Of a stretch of 64,000 nt of DNA, positions 11,766-20,000 are shown in pieces. Within the stretch, counting starts at the first letter, position 1; every line of letters starts with the position of its first letter. The notes under the pieces are model-generated. The model was given only the letters and a program-made list of their open reading frames with translations. It did not search any database and had not been told where the DNA came from. Both the position numbers and the translations under genes were made by a program. This stretch comes from Parietichytrium sp. I65-24A (taxonomy: Eukaryota; Sar; Bigyra; Thraustochytrida; Thraustochytriidae), in assembly GCA_012862575.1 (NCBI GenBank), contig BLSF01000003.1, forward strand, positions 310,001-374,000. Direction: 5' to 3'.

Positions 11766-11797
11766 ACTAATACCGAGATGGACTAATACCGAGATGG
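11766..11797. repeat. 16-bp direct repeat, two copies
   Basis: The unit actaataccgagatgg occurs twice in perfect tandem, directly after a ggtac/gtactgagggtac palindromic stretch. Confidence 0.85.
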
Positions 11798-12260
11798 ACA
11801 GAGCTCTGAATTGCCGTGTGGTGGGAACCGGGACGCAAAAGAATGATTAGTTTTGTAAAAACAAAAGGTACTGTCAGTACTCGGTATTCATGTAACTCAC
11901 GTGGATAAAATGGAGAAAGCTCATCGGTCTATCGGAGTAAGCTTATGAAATGAAATTGGCAGTCCCAATTCTGGGTGAAGGATTCTAACCAAATAGCTAG
12001 CGGCGAGTGTATGGGCGAATGGGTTAAATATCATTATCGGTATTGCATAGCTGCGAGTAAATTCGTGAATCTGCGAGAAATGGGAGAAGCACAGGTTCAG
12101 GCCACTCCATCACTGACTCACTGACTCACTCACTGCCACGTCTTGCCATTCGTTGTGCGCTCGCTGCATTGCAATCACATGTCAATTTGCAATTGCTTTT
12201 CGCTAGGTGTTCGGATGGCCCGGTCACAGTCTCCGCTACGGTAAGGCGGAGAAAAAGTCC

Positions 12261-12284
12261 AGAATTCAGAATTCAGAATTCAGA
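12261..12284. repeat. agaattc heptamer repeat, three copies
   Basis: Three tandem agaattc units plus a partial fourth. This is the longest example of a heptamer dispersed through the gene-free parts of the window. Confidence 0.85.
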
Positions 12285-12756
12285 AAAAGAATTATTGGCA
12301 ATAATTTTCGTCCATTCATTTCTACTCCACTCTGCGTAGCGTCACATAGAACTTTCTACCTTTTTCACACTGTGGCTACTTGGACAAGTGCGGCTACGTA
12401 TTGAGTAGTACTGCTTACCAGACCGTGACATCTGTCATCCACCACATCCACCACATCCACCCATCCATTCATCCATCGCGCTTAATAGTCGGGAAACCGA
12501 TACTGCCTATCTACCGGCAGCGCTAAATTAAATGGGCGGTTACTAGCACCTCGGGGCAGAGTGGGGAAATTACCACGAGTAATGGCACGAGGATTTTGCA
12601 ATCATTGCATCTATTGCAACTCTCTCTCTCTCTCGCTCTCTCTCGTTCGTTCCCTTTTTACCCTTCTGCAGGAAGTACCTCTTGCTACTCTTGTGTCGAA
12701 AAGTTCGGCCCAGCGCCTCAGACTCACATTCTTTTCTTGGTTGTTGCGAGGTGGAA

Positions 12757-12787
12757 TGGGAGAGGTGAGAGGTGAGAGGTGAGAGGA
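12757..12787. repeat. gagaggt heptamer repeat
   Basis: About four copies of the heptamer gagaggt. A (tc)n microsatellite at 12621-12645 lies shortly before it. Confidence 0.8.
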
Positions 12788-13354
12788 CCTCTGGCACTAC
12801 TAGTACGCGAGGTGAGGGAGAACAAAGTCCTCCGAAAGTGGCAAGTCATTCACAACAATAAATAAGTAAGTTTCGCATCTCGCATCTCGCATCTCACATC
12901 ACTCACATCTCACATCTCAGTCACAAATACTCGTCACCCTCACACAAAAAACTCTCTCATCTTCTTCTTCTTCGCCAGCGAGCCCCGACCGCTCCTCACA
13001 AACTCCCGCGATGGCACTCGTACGTCTCCGCCTATTCGCACCTTAACTCACCAAAACCCTCCCAATGAAGGCCAACGCTCGCACGTCATCCCTCGCCATG
13101 CACAACCCCATATTCGTCTATGAAGCTGACGTAAGCTCGGGCACAGCCATCCATCCTCCCCCTCTTTCCCTAGCACCAAATATCCCTAGCCCATACCCCA
13201 ACCTATCCACTCGTCTAGTCCCAGACTCTTAACCCGTCCATATCCGACCCCAGTGCCGAGATAGGCGGGGCTATCCGGCCCAGTAGCTGAAAATCGTTGG
13301 GTAAAACTACGACCTCCCGTAGCAGCGCAGTAGCGCAGTGGCGTAGGGCACTGC

Positions 13355-13382
13355 AAGAGAGAGAGAGAGACAGAGAGAGAGG
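13355..13382. repeat. (ag)n microsatellite
   Basis: A dinucleotide tract with one cagaga interruption, in the region upstream of EF-3, possibly inside a leader intron. Confidence 0.85.
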
Positions 13383-13708
13383 GAGAAGTGTAAGACAAGA
13401 AAAAGTTGAAAAAGTAGACAGAGGGAGAGAGGGAGAGGGGAAACGAGCATGTAATTGAAATCTTATTGGCTGTTAGTTGGGTGGGGTGGGGAAGTGAGGT
13501 GAGAGAGAATGAGAGTATGAGAGTATGAGAGGAGGGCTACACGTAGACAGAGGGAGAAGGAACAGAGCGAGCAGCAGAACCCAAACAGCCAGGTCACTCG
13601 CGGTGGTCATTGGTCGTTTGTTGATCGGTTTCATAGTTTCGTAGGTTGGCGTGGTTTGTTGGCGTTGCTAGGTAGACGTCGACGGATACAACAGAAACAA
13701 AAGGCAAG

Positions 13709-16700
13709 ATGGTGTCGCAGGACGCGTGCAACGAGCTCTTGAACGCGAGCTCGAACGAGAAGCTCAAGGAGCTGGCTGACCAGCTGGCTACTGAGATCAA
13801 GGAGTCCGGAGTGCAGGGTCTTGGAGGCGATAATGGTCTGCTCAAGGTGCTCGATGAGGCTACCACCTCGAGCAACTTGGTAGCTCGCGAGGGAGCTGCA
13901 CTCTTGTACGCGGCACTGGCCAAGAAGGTGAAGAGCGCAGCTCTTCCATTCTTGGTGCCACGTCTGGCTGCTGTTATGGAGAACGCTGGAGACAAAAAGT
14001 CGCAGGATCTGCGCAAGACCACCTCCAAGAGCGTAAAGTCCGCTGCCAAGACATTCACCATCCCTGCCGCAAGCATGGTGTTCGATGACATCGTCAAGAT
14101 CGCCACTGAAAGCCCAATGTGGCAGGTCAAGGTTCTCGCCATGGAGCTTCTCTCCACCTGGGTCGAGACCGTCCCTGAGGTTCTGGGAACCCGCATGACC
14201 GAGCTCGTGCCTCTTCTTTCCGGCCTTATGTGGGACTCCAAGAAGCAGGTCAAGGAGCAGGCTAGCAAGACCCTCGCTGAGGTCTGCAAGTGCATTGACA
14301 ACCAGGATATTCAGCCTTTCGTCCCTAAACTTGTTGCGACTATTGCTGACCCATCCCAGGTCACCGAGTGCGTTCACGAACTCGCTGCCACCACCTTCGT
14401 GCAGTCCGTCGATGCCACTGCTCTTTCCATCACTGTGCCACTTCTCGAGCGTGGATTCCGCGAGGCTGTCACCGCAACCAAGCGCAAGACCGCTGTCATT
14501 ACCGAGAACTTGGCAAAGCTTGTGGACTGCCCATCTGAGGTCGCTCCTTTCATGGGAGTGCTCGAGCCTGCTCTCGCCAAGGCATCCGAGGAGGTTGCTG
14601 ACCCAGAGTGCCGCTCTCGCTGCGCTGCTGCTCACCAGGCTCTCAAGGACATTGGCAAGCGCGGACGCGAAGTGCCAAAGGTTCAGGCCGCTCCTTTGGA
14701 GAAGGTCAAGGCTGTCGTTGAGGATGTCCTCAAGAAGTGCGGCTGCACGATCGAGAGCCAGATCCAGAAGGACTCCTTTGAGTTCTTGGCCAAGTCTGCT
14801 CGTGAGATGACCACCTACCAGGACTCCAACAAGGATGACTGGAACGAGGCTCTCTTCGGACCAATCAAGTGCATGCTTCCTGAGGGCAAGAACAAGAAGG
14901 CTGATGCTGAGGTTGTCTCCCACAAGATCAACCTTGCCTGCATGTCCGGTGAGGCTGCTGCCACCGGAGGTCACCAGGAGGAGTTCGAAGAGGATGACGA
15001 GGACAAGGCCACCGAGCTTCTCTGCGATTGCCGCTTCTCCCTTGCATACGGATCCCGCATTCTTCTCAACAACGCTCGTCTGCTCCTCCGCCGTGGTATG
15101 CGCTACGGTGTGATTGCTGCCAAGAGCGCTGGTAAGACCACCCTTCTTACCTCCATCGCTAACGGCCAGGTCGAGGGCTTCCCAGTGGACCGTCTCAAGA
15201 CCATCTTTGTGCAGACCGATATCTCGGCCTCCAAGGCTCGCCTCAGCATGTTGGACTTTGCCAAGGACTTGGTTCAGGAGGAGATGAAGCTCAGCGATGA
15301 GGAGATCTCCAAGGCTCTTGTCGAGTCCGGCTTCGAGGGCCGCCTCGCAGACCCAATCACCAGTTTCTCTGGTGGTCAGCGCATGAAGCTCGCTCTTACC
15401 TGCGCTATGCTCCGTAAGGCTGATATCCTTCTTATGGATGAGCCTACCAATCACTTGGACGTGCTCAACGTTCAGTGGGTCGTCGACTACCTCATTGGAG
15501 AGCCATGCAAGAATGTGACCTCCATCATTGTGTCCCACGACACCAAGTTCTTGGACAAGGTCGGAACCCACATCATCCACTTTGATACCCTCAAGCTCAA
15601 CAACTACAAGGGTAACATGTCTGCCTTTGTCGAGCGCTTCCCACACGCCAAGGCATACTTTGACTTGACCGCATCGTCCCTCGAGTTCTTCTTCCCAAAG
15701 CCAAAGCCACTTGACGGTGTCAAGTCCAAGGGTCGCCCAATCCTCACCATGGCTGATGTCGAGTTCACCTACCCAGGATGCGACAAGCCACAGCTCAGGA
15801 ACATCAACATCCGTGTGTCCATGGCTTCCCGTGTGGCATGCGTCGGTGCCAACGGAGCTGGAAAATCCACCATGATTAAGCTCCTCACCGGAGAGCTCAA
15901 GCCAAACAAGGGAACTGTCTGGAAGCACCCTAACTGCGACTTCGCATACGTTGCTCAGCACGCTTTCCATCACATCGAACAGCATCTTGACAAGACCCCT
16001 AACGAATACATTCAGTGGCGCTTCCAGGGTGGTGAGGACAAGGAGGCCCTTGTCAAGGCCACCGTCAAGATTACCGACGAGGAGCGTGAGCAGATGCAAA
16101 AGCCAATCGAGATCCAGCTTGAGACCGAGGATGGCAAGAAGATCAAGGAGAAGCGCGTTGTCGACAAGATTCTTGGACGCCGCAAGCAGGGTAAGGTCCT
16201 CGAGTACGAGGTGAAATGGGTTGGCAAGTCCCAAGACCAGAACACCTGGTTCGCTCGCGACCGCCTTGAGGACCTCGGATTCAAGAAGCTCCTCGATGAG
16301 GTCGATCGTCGCAGGGCTGCTGCTGAGGCTGGATTCCAGCGCACCTTGTCCCAGGCCAACATCGAGAAGCACTTGGAGGCTGTTGGACTCGAGCGCGAGC
16401 TCTGCTCCCACGAGCGTATCCGCTCCCTCTCTGGTGGCCAGAAGGTCAAGGTCGTGCTCGGTGCATGCACCTGGTCCCAGCCGCACTTAATTATCCTCGA
16501 TGAGCCTACCAACTATTTGGACCGCGAGGCTCTCGGTGCTCTGGCAAAGGCTATCAACAACTTCGAGGGTGGTATCGTTCTTATTACCCACAACCAGGAG
16601 TTCGCTGAGGTTACCACTCGCGAGACCTGGGTCGTCGCAAACAACTTTTGCGATATCAAGGGTGATGCTGACTGGGCTGCATACGCTGCTGAGGCTCTTG

Positions 16701-16894
16701 AGCTTGCTGCTGCTGAGGAGGATCAGCTCGATGCTTCTGGTAACAAGGTTGTCAAGAAGAAGACTCCAGAGTCTGTCAACCCTAAGGACAAGAAGAAGAT
16801 GATCAAGGAGCTCAAGAACAAGATCAAGGAGGATCTTGAGATGACTGACTTTGAGGAGGAGTGCGCATACGCTTGGGGCCTCTTTGCAGGATAA
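13709..16894 (+). CDS. Translation elongation factor 3 (ABC-F-like ATPase with HEAT and chromo-like domains)
   Basis: EF-3 is a ribosome-bound ATPase that helps release E-site tRNA during elongation; it is known from fungi and some algae and stramenopiles. The 1061-residue protein follows yeast EF-3 throughout. HEAT repeats fill about 1-400. ABC1 has a P-loop at 470-477, a SFSGGQ signature near 552 and Walker B LLMDEPTNHLD near 575. ABC2 has a canonical P-loop GANGAGKS near 713, RSLSGGQ near 906 and Walker B IILDEPTNYLD near 927. The chromo-like insert of EF-3 lies inside ABC2 at about 815-860. The C-terminus is lysine-rich but ends in a less basic tail than in yeast. The ABC1 P-loop reads AAKSAGKT, lacking the first glycine. 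Codon use is strongly biased, as expected for a very highly expressed gene. An in-frame upstream mini-exon at 13011-13019 is possible. Confidence 0.96.
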   Translation: MVSQDACNELLNASSNEKLKELADQLATEIKESGVQGLGGDNGLLKVLDEATTSSNLVAREGAALLYAALAKKVKSAALPFLVPRLAAVMENAGDKKSQDLRKTTSKSVKSAAKTFTIPAASMVFDDIVKIATESPMWQVKVLAMELLSTWVETVPEVLGTRMTELVPLLSGLMWDSKKQVKEQASKTLAEVCKCIDNQDIQPFVPKLVATIADPSQVTECVHELAATTFVQSVDATALSITVPLLERGFREAVTATKRKTAVITENLAKLVDCPSEVAPFMGVLEPALAKASEEVADPECRSRCAAAHQALKDIGKRGREVPKVQAAPLEKVKAVVEDVLKKCGCTIESQIQKDSFEFLAKSAREMTTYQDSNKDDWNEALFGPIKCMLPEGKNKKADAEVVSHKINLACMSGEAAATGGHQEEFEEDDEDKATELLCDCRFSLAYGSRILLNNARLLLRRGMRYGVIAAKSAGKTTLLTSIANGQVEGFPVDRLKTIFVQTDISASKARLSMLDFAKDLVQEEMKLSDEEISKALVESGFEGRLADPITSFSGGQRMKLALTCAMLRKADILLMDEPTNHLDVLNVQWVVDYLIGEPCKNVTSIIVSHDTKFLDKVGTHIIHFDTLKLNNYKGNMSAFVERFPHAKAYFDLTASSLEFFFPKPKPLDGVKSKGRPILTMADVEFTYPGCDKPQLRNINIRVSMASRVACVGANGAGKSTMIKLLTGELKPNKGTVWKHPNCDFAYVAQHAFHHIEQHLDKTPNEYIQWRFQGGEDKEALVKATVKITDEEREQMQKPIEIQLETEDGKKIKEKRVVDKILGRRKQGKVLEYEVKWVGKSQDQNTWFARDRLEDLGFKKLLDEVDRRRAAAEAGFQRTLSQANIEKHLEAVGLERELCSHERIRSLSGGQKVKVVLGACTWSQPHLIILDEPTNYLDREALGALAKAINNFEGGIVLITHNQEFAEVTTRETWVVANNFCDIKGDADWAAYAAEALELAAAEEDQLDASGNKVVKKKTPESVNPKDKKKMIKELKNKIKEDLEMTDFEEECAYAWGLFAG

Positions 16895-16945
16895 ACGTAT
16901 CGCCGTGATATGTTTGCCTAGTTATATTCCTTTCCCAATTTTTCG

Positions 16946-16951
16946 AATAAA
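16946..16951 (+). terminator. Candidate poly(A) signal of EF-3
   Basis: AATAAA 52 bases after the EF-3 stop, followed by an A-run and a T/G-rich stretch. It is a good positional fit for a cleavage signal. Confidence 0.5.
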
Positions 16952-17022
16952 AAAATAGTATGTTGTCTACCACGTTGATTCTCTTCCGTATGATGTTCGT
17001 TCATTGATGAAAAAGTTCTCAG

Positions 17023-17028
17023 TTTATT
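17023..17028 (-). terminator. Candidate poly(A) signal of the giant coiled-coil gene
   Basis: TTTATT on the plus strand is AATAAA on the minus strand, 55 bases past the minus-strand stop at 17083. Only about 70 bases separate it from the EF-3 signal, so the two 3' UTRs nearly touch. Confidence 0.5.
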
Positions 17029-17082
17029 TTTTTGTTTCTCTCAACAAAAAATCAATTGAAATAAAAAGGTAAGAATACTCTG

Positions 17083-20000
17083 CTAATCAGTACGTGAGCG
17101 CCAAAGTTCCAAGGCTCCCTCTACGAGATCCATGATATCCGTTCTCGAGAGTTTCACTGGCGGCAATGCTGACTTGTTCGTGTTAAATGTGTACTGAATA
17201 GCCGCTTTGTGCCTTGTCACATTATGGCGCAAGGTTTCGAGATCGGCAGCAAAGACGGGATCTCGGAAACGGGCTTCCGTGCCGAGAATGTCACGGAGGT
17301 CTTCAGGCGAAAAGTCCACCATACTCGCCAAGTTTGGTGGAAGGTGGCCTAAATCTTCCTTTTCCCCTGCTGCTTCGTGCCGCTGATCGTAGAGGCGCTT
17401 TTTCACCTCAATAGCTTCCTCCGCGACACGGCACAGTGCGTCGCTAAAGTCCCTGTCAATTTCTATGAGCTGCCCCTCGAGCTCCGAGCACTGCTCGGCC
17501 GTGTCCTTGACCTGAGCTTCTAGAGATTCCACTCGCGCGTCTTGGGACTTTAGCTTGCGTTTGGTCGCCTGATGTTGCTCTTTAGCCTGCGAAAGCTCTG
17601 CTTGTAGTGACTGCCGTTGCTCTTCCGCTGCGGCAAGCTTCTCGCGCATTCCGGATAGCTGCGATTCAAGGTGTTGTACTTTGCTCTTTAGGCGTTGAAG
17701 ACGCCCTGTGTCACTTTTTCTCTCCTCCCGAGGCGGGGGCGGCGGGGGCGGCGGAGGGTTGAGTTCATTTAATTGCACCAGCTTTAGGTTCTGCAATTGG
17801 TCTTGAAGGATCTGGACTCTATTTGCCAGCGATTGTTTTTCTCTCCTTGCTCGCTCGGCTTTGGCGTTCGAGGTCTCCAGTCTTTCCTCAAGGGATTTGC
17901 CTCTTTCCTTTAAGTCTTCCACGGAGCTTCGCAGAGCCTGTATAGTTGCTTCTTTGGCTGCGACATCTTGCTCTACGAATCGAAGTTTAGCCTCCATCTT
18001 CGAGCATCGCTTCCGAAGCTCTTCCTCCACACTCTTTTCTTGGCTTGTTCTTTCCTTCGCCGCAGAGAGCAAGTCCGCTTTTCGCTGCGTTTGGGATTTC
18101 GCCTTTCGAGCGGCTGCCTTGGCGCGTTGCAAGTCAGCCTCAAGCTTGTCCACGGTCTCCTTCGAAAACCACGTCTTCTTGACATGTTCTAACTGTTCGC
18201 TCTTTCGGTCCAGGGAGGTCTTTGACAGCTCAAGACGATGCTCCAAAGAACGAACCTTCTTTTCCAACTTGTCCGTCTTGACTTGAAGGGCATGAACGGT
18301 GCCAGACTTGCTCTCTAGCTCTTGCTCTAGGTCCACACGATTCGATTCCTGCTCAGCTCTCTCCTCGAAGAGCTCTTGCGACGTTTTCAAGTCTTCTATT
18401 TCCGCTTCTCGCACCTGAAGTTGTAATTGGAGGTCCTGATTGACGTTTTTTGTGTCGTCTAGCGCCTGGGTGACTTGCTCCAATTGTGACTCTATCTTCG
18501 GTAGCTCTGCAATTTTGTCCTGGGCCTCGCGCAAAGATGCTTCAAGGGCCCTCATGTCCGCCTCGACCTGCTCTCTCTCTTGAGCTGCTAACTCCGCGTC
18601 CCTTTTGTACCATTCGCATTTATCTTGTAATTCGTTCGTAAGCTTTTTAATCCTCTCTAATTCCGCTCGGGCAATTCCCAAGTCGCCTCTCAAGTCCTCC
18701 TCGATCGCGGCGGCCTTTTCGCGCTCCTGTTCGGAGATTTTTTCGAAGGAATGAAGTCGAGCTTGAACTTCTGCCAGTTCCACCTTGGCTTGGGCAACTT
18801 CTGGCTCGTCGGAGTACCGGTCAAGTGTGTGTCGCAACTCTCGAATAACGGTCTCTAGTTGGGGAGACTGTAGTGTCATCAAGAATGACTCAAGTTTTCC
18901 CGCGATTTTGCTTGGCACATCGTGTTTACTTCGGCCGCTGAACGGATCTTCCGCCGAAGACCCCTTGTTCCGCTTTCGTTGCTTTTCAAAGTATTTGTCA
19001 TACTTTTCAAGCGACTCAACCACCTTAGCATTCGCTTGGCTCAACTCCCGATTTGCCTCGCTCATTTCCGCCAACTGGCGAGCCATATCCGCTGCCTCCT
19101 CGCGAAATCTAACCAGTTGAGATTCCTTTTGCTCGAGGAGCACGGCGTTCGTGCGATCCGCGAGTTCTTCTAGGCGAGCCCGAAGCTTGTCTTTCTCTCG
19201 CGATTCTACAGAGGAGGGATCCTTCGAACTCCGCGACTGTAAAAGCTCTTGTTTTTGGTGCTCGCCCATGACTTCAGCGAGTTCATCACGTAATAGGCGT
19301 TCCTTCGCGCTTGCCTTCGCAAGTTGCTCCTGGCAAATGGTGAGCTTTTCGTGCAGACCGCTAATTTCCTTGGCCTGCGCAAGCGTTCGTCGCTGTAGTT
19401 CGCTGATAGTCCCCAATTCCTCCAGTGCACTTGCGCCGCCAGCATTTCCGGTCAGATGAATGAGTTTGGTTTCATACTCAAAAGCCAAGCTAACCAGATC
19501 ACGTTTGCTTGCCTGCAACTGCTCGCGGACAATTTCAAGCTCTCGTTTTTGAGACTCGCTAGCACGCCTCTCTCGATCAAGCAAAGCTTTTCTCTTTTCG
19601 TCTTCGCCCTCACTGGTTACACGATATTCCTCGAGGCGTGCCAAGGCATCCAAAAGCTCTGTTTCCAACGAAATTGAGCGAAGTTGCAAAGCTTTATTCT
19701 CCGCAACTAGCCCTACAAGGTCGTGGGTCTCAATGTCTGAACAAGCTTCTTCGCTTCCCTCCGAGCTCAGACCATGAGTCTTTAGTACATGCTCCAACAC
19801 CATGCATTTCTGAGAGAGCGCTCCAAGCTGCCCAGTTGACTTGGCTAGTACATTTTCCATTACTTCGCATCGACGAAGTTCTGCCCGCAATTGGCGTTTG
19901 AAGTGCATTTGTTGTAGCTCTGACTCCATCTCGTTTTCTCTTTTTAGCTGCTCCACCTGCTTGGAGCGCCTGATGCGATCCAGCTTGTCCTCGAGAACAT

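Larger units (their letters stand above)
10976..13708. other. Repeat-rich intergenic region before EF-3
   Basis: No supported gene. It holds GTACT-type palindromes (11141-11186, 11747-11765, 11867-11884, 12796-12807), a two-copy 16-bp repeat, agaattc repeats, and (tc)n, (ag)n and gagaggt tracts. From about 12920 to 13020 the sequence becomes pyrimidine-rich, then reaches an ATG at 13011 followed by a gtacgt donor-like site. This could be the EF-3 leader. Confidence 0.5.

Noticed and set aside
13631-16486. 951-codon open frame antisense to EF-3
   Set aside because: It mirrors the strongly biased codon use of EF-3 and is Leu/Val/Gly-rich with no motifs; it is a shadow of the real gene.
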